Shown: positions 25,887 through 37,124 of the stretch, piece after piece
Position numbering within the stretch: position 1 is the first letter of the stretch
Layout: each line of letters starts with the position of its first letter
Source: Daphnia pulex
Lineage: Eukaryota; Arthropoda; Branchiopoda; Diplostraca; Daphniidae
Assembly: GCF_021134715.1 (NCBI RefSeq)
Contig: NC_060022.1
Span: forward strand, 997,001-1,061,000
Reading direction: 5' to 3'
DNA: 64,000 nt
The notes under the pieces: generated by a model
Databases searched by the model: none
Told to the model about the DNA's origin: nothing
What the model saw: the letters and a program-made list of their open reading frames with translations, nothing else
Program-made: the position numbers and the translations under genes

Positions 25887-26220
25887 CATCTCTGAGCTTC
25901 CCTGGCTCATTGCTGTTGTTTTTCCTCCTGAAATTATACCCACTCTCGTTTCCTAGCCGACAAAGTGGCCAGTCAAAGTGCGAGTATATATTTAGCCATC
26001 CGAAAAAAAACAGTGTCGAAAACAATCTGAAAGTTGTTTCTGAAACTCTGCGTCTGAAACTTTACACCACCAACAGCAGAAGGGTGCCGGGTGTTGGTAA
26101 AAACACGACAAAATAGTCAAGAGAAAAGAAAACGAAAGGAGAAAGCAATCGGAAATTCGAGAAAGAGATTCAATCGGGATTTGGAATTCGTCAACAGGTG
26201 GTGGCGCATAGCGTTGGGGG
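25880..26220 (+). other. Predicted 5' untranslated exon of the first mucin-like gene
   Basis: The exon runs from the predicted start to a consensus donor (GGG|GTAAGT) at 26220/26221. The matching acceptor is CTTTTATAG ending at 27161, which leaves a 941-base intron and places the next exon start 13 bases before the ATG at 27175. The exon contains only short frames. Confidence 0.5.
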
Positions 26221-27174
26221 GTAAGTTTGAATCAAATAAACAGTTATGTCCTTAAGGGAAGAAATCATTCATTTAAAAAAGAAAAATGGCCACACACAAA
26301 AAAAAAAGAAGAATAGTGTTGCGTCACTGTCTGCCTGCCTGCTGTAGCACGTAAAGAAACTACGTAATTCTCTAACCCAGCCCGCTGGTTTTAGCACGAT
26401 AAAAGACTAAAAACCTTCTGGACATACCAGGAAACAGAAAATAAAAGGAAGAAAAATCAACTTTCGGCTAAAAAAAAACAAACAAACAAACAAAAAGAGA
26501 AACATCAGCTGTTTCGTGTACAGATGACAAGTAATAATTATTATCCGCCATTCTTTCACTCACCCGCAATTAAGAACTGAGCCGAATTAAGGGGTTTTGC
26601 GCGCCCGCTATACGCGTTTCCTTCTTTTTCTCTTTGCTCGTCTCGATGACCGGTTGCGCATTTACTCTCGCCCCGAGTTACTAGTCTACACACCCCATAG
26701 CCTGAGCGCCTGTTGTGAATATTAGTGTATGCATCATTGCGTCCGTTCGTACCTTGTTTCGTTCACCAGCGGTCGTTGATTTTTCTTTTCTTTCCCTGAG
26801 ATAGAGAGAGAAGATGCCCAGATTTTTATCGAGAAACCAGTGAAGCCGTTACAGCCCAAAGAGGCAAAGAACCTTCATCCTGTTCTTCTTCTTTTCTTCT
26901 CTTTTTTCCTGGTTAATTCACGCCGTAAGTGTAGGGTGACCAGTCGGAAGATTACTGATGCAGCATCTCTAATTACGGCAACTAACCATCTGGCAATCAA
27001 GACAATACCGTATACCTTATAAAGCCACAAATCCGTGGTTTTGAAAAGTCTGTGTAAATGAATACTAGTTTCGTTACGAGCGCCATCGATGCTGAATAAT
27101 TGTTTTTCTAATAACTTTCTTTTATTGTCTTTGGGGATTTTCCAACCATTTTCTTTTATAGTTTTACTGTTGGA

Positions 27175-30100
27175 ATGAATTCAAATGACGAAGCAGCGGT
27201 AAGAGGAACAAAATCTTCATCAACTGGTACAAGTCGAACAAGGATGCCGTACTCAAAGACGTTAGCTCTGATCCTCCTGGTGTCTAGCTTCTGGCAGATG
27301 GCCCACTCGGCCCCAACACCTCAACAAAAAGATGGTACAGTATTTAAACTTCAAAAGACTTATAGACCATCTTTTACATTTCAAAATGTAGGAAGGAAAT
27401 CAAATGTTTATTGTACTACTGGCCGTCAGCCAACAAAATGGAAATTCTTTATCGAAAAAAAAAAAAAAATATTCCTGAAGCTAAAGTGCTGCGAGGAATT
27501 AACCGCCAAATTGCCTACATCGCTCAAAGTCATTTACCGTTAAATTTCAGCAATGAGCGCCACCAACAGCCGCCAGCGCATTTATCGAAGCTTGTAAGAA
27601 ACGGAATGAATAAAAGACAAAAGATCTTCTTTCGTCACGCTATAGTGTTATTTTGGAGAAACATGCCGGTTGCTTTAGTATACCCGAACTAAAGCGTCTC
27701 GTATTTTAGAATGAAATATTTTGGTGTTGGTAGTTCTTACATTTTTACTTTGTTTTTTAATTAGCAGCTGCTGGACAGAGCGACGACGACGATTCGGTAT
27801 TAGGTGCTGAAAGTTCGATGGAGGCCGGAAGAGATTACGACGACGCAACAACTGAATTAAGGTACGGAGGAATGTGGGAAGAACCCGTGGAGCCGCCCGA
27901 TATCCGTAACCCAAACGGCCCCCAATCATCACCTGAAATTGATCCCGCTCTCTCCTCACACCAAGAAAACGCACAGCATGCCACCACCTCGATCAACACC
28001 AATCCTTCACTCCCATCGATGGTGATGGCGCAACGAATCCTGGAACAGGAAGACCAGCCCGATTGGGTATTCAACATCGTCATCCAGAAGGAGAAAGCTT
28101 TAAAGTCGGCCTTTATCGCGCCGGACGTCAACTGGCTAAGAGATTTGGTGCCCAAAGTGGTCGACGTTGCCGACAAACCTGACACGTTGATCAAGGAAAC
28201 CATATTCAACGCCATAGACAAGCAGGACGTCGTCGTCAAAGCCGATCACATCGAAGACAGTCAAATCTTCATCAACGTCGTCAAGTCACAGGTCGGCTCG
28301 CAGGACGAAGTGCCTGAAATCCTCGCCCGTCTTCGAAATCTGATGCAAACTGGCGGCCCAGCTGTCGATTCGCTGTTCCAAAGGCAAAACAACGGCAGTG
28401 AGCCATCGAGAAATCGAGCCGTCGTCATCAACGTGTTAATTGTCAACGTGTTAAACGTTAATATCCTCAACGTGATCCTGCCACATAGTAAAGCCGTTAT
28501 TCCCATTGTTGACGAAAAGACTGCAACAACCGACTCTGTTGTCGAAGAAGATTCCTACATCGTTGCTCTGAAAGAATCTCAAAAGAATCGGAATAAAGCA
28601 GCCGCTCCAAGAGACGTCGATCCTCATCACGAGAAAAAACTTGAACATGTTCCGCATTCAATTGCCGGCAGCCCTGCGGCCCAGCAACAAGTCAACGGAC
28701 GTTACTTGACTGAAGAAGAACATTCGTATGAACCTTCTTCGACGGCTAGACCTTTGATGGCCATGGAAAAAGACTATTTGAGAAGTCACGACATCCAGCC
28801 AACACTGCAACAGCTGGTGGATGATAAAAAGCCATTGAAAGAAAAATCTCCCCAGATCGATCCTAATGCTAGCCTCGAATTCGTTAATTTGCCAAGTGGA
28901 CCGTATTTTACCAGTTCAGTTGAAAAACCCTTAGAGCTCGAGGTCCTTATTGTAGAAAAGAGCAACAAAAGTCAAACTCCTGGAGTCAAAATCCCTGGAG
29001 TAAAAATCGAGAAAGTAAAAGTCCCCGAAATTAAAGTCCCTGGAGTAAAAGCCGCGGAAGTAAAAGTCCCTGGAGTAAAACTTCCGGAAGTAAAAGTCCC
29101 AGCAGCGTCTCCAAAACCGAACAACAATCCGAGTAAAGTGCAAAAGGTAGGAATGGTGAGTTCTATGACAAACAGGGCCACCAATGTCATCAGAAATCAA
29201 ATCAGAACGATTGGCTTCTTCGGCATTCCACTGTTGGCCGGTCTGGCCGGCACAGCGAACGCTTGGCTGCCGGCCATGAGTGCGCTCGGGCGTCGCAGAA
29301 AGAAGAGATCCACCCTGGGATACGAGGAATACGATGAATGGCAGCCCAACCGTAAAGTGGTTAATATTGATGACCGCAGACGGGCTATAGAAGACGCCCA
29401 AGTGCTAGCCCTATTGATGGGCAAGCGTTACATGAACGTCAGCAAAGAATCGCTGCAAGATTCCATAGACAACTGGAAGAATCGCGATCAGGAAGCCAAC
29501 GCTGCCGTTGCGCTTCATACAACCGAAGCCAACAAATTGGCCAGCACCAACAAACCGCTTTGGTTTCAATTCAACCGGCCCGGAAGCGCTCAAAGCAGGG
29601 AGACTACAACCTCAACTACCACCACAGCGCCATCTACCATCAAAAGAGCAAACTACAATGAAGATGAGAACTACGAGACCAACACAAATCAGTACTACAG
29701 TAAACCTTCGCCCTTGTTTTATTCGGCAGCCGGCTCGACAGGAGACTCCATGGAACACAGAGAAATTGTCGACTACGACGAAGCCGAGACTGCTGGACCT
29801 TCGACCTACTCGACGGGCAACGCGCTAACGGAATCCGGCGACTACGAAATGGAAGACAATAATAAACCAGTGACGCAATCAGAAGAAAATACGGCGACAA
29901 CTCATTCAGAATCGGTGACGCCGCACATTCACATCATTCCGTCAACTTCGCCGTCCGGCTATGATTTCGATATTGTAGCCAATTTCGTCCAAGCCATGAT
30001 GATGAACAGCAACAGCAAAATGAAAGAAAATCCCGTCGTCGATGGACCGGAGAATAGGGAAGACGTAGACGGTGGCCCGGAGAATAGAGAAGACATGATG

Positions 30101-32341
30101 GACGGTGGCCCGGAGCACAGGGAAGATGTGGACGGGCCGGAGCACAGGGAAGAGTATTATTTAGTCAAATCACCCTCAATCGTCAACAGCTCGTATCCGG
30201 GTGGACTTCGAGTCCCAACTACTGGTACGACTGTTAGTCTCTTCGCGGCCGATCCCATCATGCCCAACTGGGGTGTTAAAAGCGAGAACGTCACCAACAG
30301 TCCAGTCACTTACGTTTCGCTCAAAGCGCCACCTAACGTTATGACTAGACCGTTCAAGACGACGACCAGTACGCAGCCAGCCTCATCGTCTGCGGATTAC
30401 GACGACACTGATCTCATTGACGCTAGCGACTTACCCGACACCTACGATAATATCGGAGCGCCTCTTCAGTTTCACGAAGATGAAACGGGCATTACTTTTT
30501 TCGTCTCCAAAGAGGTTCCTGGGAAAACCACCACTCCTATTTCGTCGACTGCCGGATTGACGGAAAAATACGCGACCACCAACAAGCCCTTACCGCATTG
30601 GTTCAGCGACCCGTTCGAGGATGGACTTTTTGTCGGATCGAGTACTGCCAGCACGTCCAGACCTTCAGTTCCGCCAACTTCAAGCGTCTCAACTACAACT
30701 TCAAACACTCCACTTCCCAGCACTCAGTCTGGAACTAAACCAACTGTCCCGGCAACACGACCATCCGGTCTCAGACCCAACGTGCAATTCGGAAACCGAC
30801 CATCGTCTCCACTTCCAAACTTTCAGCCTGCAAACCAACCAGTGTTACAACCGTCCAATAGTAAACCCAATTCTCAACCTGGAAATCGGCCGTCAGCACC
30901 TTTTTTCAACACACAGTCCAATTTCCAGGCTGGAACTCGACCGCCTGCACCGGTAACCCCTCCTTTGCAGTTTAATCGGCCGCCTAAACCGATATCAACT
31001 CCACCAAAAGTTCAGTCCAGTCGACCATCTTCATTGCTGACTATGGCCAGCTTTGCGGCGCCCAATCGGCTGAAACCGACGGTTCCCCCACCTGTCGATG
31101 TCTCGTCCATCGGAGGATCTCAGAACGTCAAAGTCACCGTGACGAATCCGCCGACGTTGGATTTGAGCACATTAAGTGGAGACTCGTCGCTGGTGTCAGC
31201 CACTGTCGACAAGCACAACGTCTTGTCCAGCATAATCAAAGGAGCTGCAAGCAGCCCGTTACCGTCCAACGATCAATCAACTACCGGACCTAGTTTGGTG
31301 GATAGCAGTAGCGAGATGAACAACGCGTTTGGAATGTACAGCAGCGCTGCATCGCCCAGCACCAACCGCCCGATTACAACAACGACCAGCGTTGAAGAAG
31401 TGGTGGGCTCGACAGTGGATAATTTGGCGACCCAATTGGAGATGAATCGCACTAGCTATGTATCGACCAAACGGCCGATTGGAGGACTTCATTTTATCAA
31501 CACGTCAACGGACGTTGTCATCCTCAGTCAATTCGATGTCACGCCCAGTTCAATATTTTCTACGCCTGATGAAGAGTCCATGGAAGCTGAAGAAGACTAC
31601 TCCATCGAACCCTCTGACTCAATAGTCGTCGATGCAGCCGAAGGGAATCAACCGGACTCGGTGCCGGTCGTTTCTAATTTGGCAAACCTTTTCATCGCAT
31701 CGTCCGGGAGCAGCGACTCCAGCTCTTCTTCTTCTTCCGGCTCATCTTCATCCGGTGATGTTAGCAGCGGAGGTGTCACCACTTCAACAACTGCAGCGTC
31801 ATTCGACCCCTTCGCCATGTTCTACACTCTCGGCTTGGCTTCGGCCGGCATTTTCGCCCTGACTTTGCCCATTTGGGTTCCGATTGTAGTCGCCAAGAAG
31901 CGGAGACGTACGGGCAGTTACGGGCCAACGAAAAACAAGGTGGATAAGAAAAAGAAGAAGAAATATCCGGCCAAGAAAAAGAAGAATTATGCCTCAATTA
32001 AAGGGACATACGGAGAACCTCCACCGAATCATTACAAAGACCTCGACGAGGATTTAAATTACAACGATGAAGATTATTACCCTGCCGGTCCGGTGAATAA
32101 ACATCATCAGTATCAAAGCACCACCATTGACGATTTGTATCGAGGCAACAGCCACGACGATTACCAAGACACGGACGCTGAACGCTATTCTCCTTTATTC
32201 CGTGATCTGTTCTCGTCCAACTCGGACGACGTGCTCAGCGATCCTGGGCCGCTCAGTTCCGAAGACATTTACGGACCTTCTTCGCCAGCGACATATTACG
32301 ACGATCGGAAAGCAGCGCGGCGTCGACTCCCCAGCAAATAG
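27175..32341 (+). CDS. Mucin-like type I membrane precursor, first cluster member
   Basis: Two coding exons: 27175-27334 (phase 1, donor G|GTACAG) and 27768-32341 (acceptor TTAGCAG). The model gives about 1577 residues; starting at the second Met (27244) gives 1554. Residues 24-45 form a signal peptide (MPYSKTLALILLVSSFWQM). About 140-305 is a non-repetitive, probably folded region. About 458-498 has AHNAK-like PGVK/PEVK repeats. About 535-561 is hydrophobic and ends in the furin-like RRRKKR (562-567). Thr/Pro/Ser-rich mucin-like sequence follows, with short GPENRED repeats near 810-840. A Ser-rich run then precedes a membrane helix at about 1404-1428, followed by a Lys-rich and then acidic Tyr-rich tail. 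AATAAA lies at 32694. I do not recognise a named ortholog. A secreted or cell-surface matrix precursor cleaved by furin is inferred from layout. Confidence 0.85.
28979..29103 (+). repeat. AHNAK-like KVPxVK repeats within the first mucin-like gene
   Basis: Units of about 5-7 codons read PGVKIPGVKIEKVKVPEIK and then PGVKAAEVKVPGVKLPEVKVP. The pattern of alternating hydrophobic, basic and Pro residues resembles the AHNAK/desmoyokin repeat. Here it sits in a predicted secreted protein just before the hydrophobic-furin module. Confidence 0.8.
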
Positions 32342-32807
32342 TTCAAGCAACCACCAACTTCATTCAATTCCGAATTTCAATCACACCTTTGCCTGTAAAC
32401 CAGACGTCACCTTTTTTTTTTAAAGAAAGAGTTTGCCGGCCCTTTTAACCCAATAACATATCTTTAAAAGCACAAACCCTCGTTAAAAAAAAACTGTTGT
32501 GCCTATATCTTTATTGGAAATTCTCATTTATTTATTACTTGTAAATTATTAACCGTTAATCTCATTCACTTATACTCGAAATCATCCCACTTCATTCGTG
32601 ATATTTGTTCAGCATTTAGATTAACTACTACATTTTTTGGAGGCGATCGACTGCTATGAAATGTTGATGCATGTGTTATCATTTCCATTACCAAAATAAA
32701 CCCCATCATATTTCGAATTCATTTGATTTTTCATTCCAAAATTTTCCAACCCCATTTTTGGCGCAATAATATTTGAATGCTAATAATTTTTTTTCTCGAA
32801 TTATTAG
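32342..32807. other. 3' untranslated region and spacer
   Basis: The first mucin-like gene ends here. An AATAAA hexamer lies at about 32694-32699. The T-rich tract and ATTATTAG at 32794-32807 form an acceptor for the coding block that follows. Confidence 0.55.
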
Positions 32808-33822
32808 TGACACCAATCTCCTGTCCGATGTCGGAGCGACAGAAAAAGAATCCAATAGCTTGGAGGAAATTTCGATAACCCAACAATTGACCAATCTCTC
32901 ACTTATTCAATCAACTACTCCTTCCTTGCCTTCACCTCTCCCACAGGTTTTGACGGCCTCCTCCCCTTCCGTCACCTACACCCTGCTGAATCGCAACAAG
33001 CCGCCGATGCTGTTCTCTCCGGTATTGGCGTCGTCGCCATCGCTATCGACGCCTAGCAATTTATTATTACGTCAGCGCCCAGTGGCAGTTCCGGCAGCTG
33101 TCAATATCATCCGGACGTCTTCCACAACAACGACAACACCTCGACCGCCCAGACCCATCGCCAACAATAACACCGCTGTCATAACTAATAGCAACTCGTT
33201 GCCAAAACCGCCCAGCACCAATAACGGACTGAAATCGCCCAGCAACGTAACATGGGTAGCCACTACCACCGCACCGATATCACGACCAACAGTCAGTACT
33301 ACCACCACCACTTTTGATTATAATTATGATTATTACGAGGATGAAGAGACAACAGTATCACCAGTAAGAAATACCACCCAAACTACTAATGCAACTAACC
33401 CAGGGAAATCAGGATCGTCGACTCTTAGTAGTAGTACGTCTACTCCTAGTAGTAGTACTACTGCTGCTACTATTCCAACTTTGCTGAGCACAACGAAGCT
33501 GATTTTGGCAACAGAGGCTATCCAACGTCAAGTTACAACCACCACTACCACCACGACAACAACAACAACAACTCCGAGACCGAACCCGGTTTACATTCCG
33601 CCGCCGCAGAATGTTGGAATTTTGAACGGACTCACACGGGCCGGTGGAGCTGGCCTGAGTATTGGAGTCGCTTCGGCCGCCTATGCTGTAATCGCCCTTT
33701 TCGGGATTCCTTTCTTAGGAAGAAGGAAAAAGAGATCAACAAGCTTTCAAGATCGTTTAGTCGTTACATCCGAGTATGATTCCGATTACCCTCACCCATG
33801 GTTGACTACTGAAGATTATTGA
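32808..33822 (+). CDS. Orphan 3' coding block with hydrophobic-furin module
   Basis: An open frame preceded by a good acceptor (T-rich tract, ATTATTAG|TGAC at 32807/32808). It has no ATG of its own, so it must receive an upstream exon in phase 2. About 338 residues. The first part is Ser/Thr/Pro-rich with Thr runs and a YNYDYYEDEE segment. Near the end is a hydrophobic stretch (GLSIGVASAAYAVIALFGIP) followed by LGRRKKRSTSF and a short acidic tail ending TTEDY. This module closely resembles the internal one of the preceding gene. It could be an alternative terminal exon of that gene or the last exon of a separate gene with an unseen start. The phase-0 donors I noticed in the big exon, and the phase-1 exon ends at 18157 and 27334, do not fit. 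Confidence 0.65.
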
Positions 33823-36800
33823 ATTCATTGAAAAAGATCAATACGATTCGACAATCTCTCATTAAAAATTACTGTTATTGGATTTGTTTTAAAAGAAGTA
33901 AATGCATATATTGAAATTCTTCTTGTTATACTCATTGCGAAATTAAAGTAGTGAAAATTCTGAAAAATTATAATTTAAGCAAAACAACAGAAAAACTCGA
34001 TTTCAAGAGGCCTATTCCCAGACAATTGTGATGAAAAAAACGTTGGAGGCTTGGTAAAAAAAAAATTTCAAGCTGCACTTTGCTTGAAGTGTTTAAGTTA
34101 AACTGTGTTTCAATTTGATTGTTTACCCACAGACAAAATTGTGAGGTATACAATACTGGGCCTGTTCTGCAGTCGTTAGGTTATTAAACACCCTTACTGA
34201 GTAAAAACAAAACCGGCAAATTCCCAGTCAAGAGCCTAGCTGTGGAATAAATATACTATGTCGCGATTTTCAATTAACGGAAAAAAGAAGAATAGAGAAA
34301 CATTTGTCCTACCTTTCAGCCTGGGAAATACAGCCAGGCATCCGTTCAAGTGCTCATCCATACGTAGAAAAGTTGAATCCAGTACCAGGCAGGATAGGAA
34401 AAAGGGGGGTCCTCGTGAATACCCCCTCACTCGCATGGGTGTACACGTTACAGAAAGGGGAAGAAGTCGAGTCGACCGACATCAGTAGTTTCTCCAAACA
34501 AACGGGAATAAGCTGCTGTTTATCTAAATAAAAAATATAAATGGATTACGAAAAATATTTATAGAAACAACAACTCAACAAGTAAGGAAAAACTAAAAAT
34601 GAAACAGTGGGTAAATCCAAATTCTTAGTAAATGGGGAGAATTTAAGGTTCCATGTAATAGTAATACACTGAATGTATTCAAATCATGAATCATTCAAAT
34701 ATCTGGCAGGACGTAGGAATAAAAGTATCACAAATCATTATCCTAGTAGTGCTGATACTGAGATTGTTGATGACAATATCAGGACAAGTAAAACTTGCAT
34801 AATTATCTTTTTAAAATGGCTGGCTCAGCCCCAAGTCTACTACATTTGTGATTAGTGCAAACAGACTGAAACTGCCATGAATCAACAAGGGACTTGCATG
34901 ATAAAATGTGGTCAGAAATTTAAAAAAAAACACGTTTAATTCTTCTATTCAAGTCCCGATTATCATTCCATTTTTATTCTTAGTTATTTTTACCTGCCAA
35001 ACAGCATAGATTGGAGAGAATGAACAGCAGCGACACCAGATTTCACACGAGGTCCACATTTTTGTAATTTTATCAAACAGAGAGCAGACGACACTAATAT
35101 TCAAATTAGTCAGCCATGTTTGTTTAAGATATCGATAGAGGGAATATGATCAATCAATAGATTAGTATTAGTCATTGAATAAAATTTGTTTAAGTTTAAG
35201 AATCAATTTAACTCTAAGTAGCGAAAATTTTCTCTGCCTCCAACTATTTACAGCTATATTTATTTGTTGTTTTATTGATTCTCGTAAAAACGAAAACAAG
35301 TAAATAAAAACACTGTTTTGTGACCAATAAATTGACGAGACGGTGAGAGAAAACGGTCTATCTGGCTGCTACGTAGCTGATTATATTTATAGTCTACATT
35401 CTTATTCCACGCCCCGATGATCTTACCTACCGCGTCACTCGTCACTTATGGCCAATAATAACTATGCGGAGCGTGGAAATATTAACCCTTGGAACATTCA
35501 AAGAAATGATTACCTCAAATTATTATTCTGCGAATTCAGAAACTCACTTTACTGTTACATAACGTACTACACAAAACAGGACTTTTACCTTTGTCCTCGT
35601 GAGATATTTGCAAATTACTGCGCCACCTGCACGATATTTTTTTTTACATATTTATAGATATAAAAACGAGAGGAAAATATTCTTTCGGCGTGAGTGAAGC
35701 TAATTTAATCGTGATTCACGTTAGAGTCATCAAGAACACGAGAAAGAGGAGATGCAAGATCTGAAATCAGCGGGAGCAACAGCAGGTATTAATATAGCGC
35801 ACCGGTAATTTGGGCAACACCACAGCTTCGGATGGTCACGGACGATTGATCTCAGTGATCAAGAGGAAAAAGAAACATCTATATATCAACAGTTTATTGG
35901 ATAAAGTCCGCTTATCCTATACATCCCGCTGAATATGTACTGTACAGTGTGCACATTTATGCATATCCTTCTCCTGGTTTATCAAGTCTACACATATACA
36001 ACCCGTCTCCGGCATATTACCGTCAAATAACAACAGGTGGTTCACTGTTAGAATCAAACACATCTCTTAGCTGTGTATTGTAGTCCGGAAATGAATCCTT
36101 TTTTTTTATCCATTAACCCGTTATTATTATTAAACTATACACACAAGAAATCACGAGCGGGAAAGAGCATAGCAGCAGCCATATACACACACACACACAT
36201 GTCTAGCGGTTTTGATTGCTTTCTCTCTCACTGGCTATATTATACATGCTGGTTATATGGATTCTAGCATATTATCGCCACAGCCGCCACTATCCCCACA
36301 ACATTAATTCGCGCATCGTCGCCGGTATTTCATCGACTAAGAAGTAAGAAAAAAAAAACCCAAGCGCGTGAATTCAGGCGTGTCTTTTACCATATCACGG
36401 GGACAAACCGTTCGTTTTGTTGGGAGCTGCTGTGGGGCTTGTACATATCCTCTTATCGCTAATAATATTACCGAGAAAGAGCGGTGGGGTGCGCGCGCGC
36501 AGTCACCGAGCGTGGCAGTTGTCGCCGCGTCATTGAAACATTGAGAAAATGAACGGATGCGGCTCTCTCTCACCCTCTTATTCTGTGAGAGATTTTCTTG
36601 TAACTTTCAGTTTTTTTTTTTTCAATGTTGGTCCCATCGTCCGTTAGGTTCTTATGTATACCTGGGCAGGTGAATTCAGGCGCGTGGCGTTCCCTAACCG
36701 CGTCGACGACACAATCTTAATTCATTTTTGTCTTTCTTCTTTTGTATCTTCCTTCTTTGTTTTTTTTTGGTTTTTGTTGTTTCCCCCTTTCGCTGCTGTT

Positions 36801-37124
36801 GCCGATTATAACCACCACCACCACCAACCCGGAGGAGGCAAACTGATAAAAAGCGAAGTGATTCTCTGATCGCCCGTTTAGTCGTGCCGATGATCAAGCC
36901 GGTTGTCCGTGTATGTTATTGTTGAGTTTAGCCGGTGGTGCTCGTCTACAATCAAATTTGAAGGAAAAAACTAGTGACCCTGTACAAAAGTGCGGATGAT
37001 TGCGAGTTGTGGCGTGGCGAGTGAATCAATCGATGAACGAGAATTGATAATCCACCTGCTCAAAGTGTCGTATTAAAACGCGCAACTAGTTTGATCTTTC
37101 GATAGCTATACAGACAGCAGTGCG
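33823..37124. other. Intergenic and 5' region of the second mucin-like gene
   Basis: ATTAAA hexamers after 33822 may end the previous transcript. A short AC repeat lies at 36184-36198 and a CCA-rich run near 36813-36830. No coding region could be supported. The 5' untranslated region of the second mucin-like gene probably starts between about 36.6 and 36.9 kb, but no convincing TATA-initiator pair was found. Confidence 0.4.

Noticed and set aside
29146-29156. Donor-like words GTAGGA and GTGAGT inside the large exon of the first mucin-like gene
   Set aside because: Both are in phase 0, while the candidate downstream acceptor at 32808 needs phase 2, so the join does not keep the frame.
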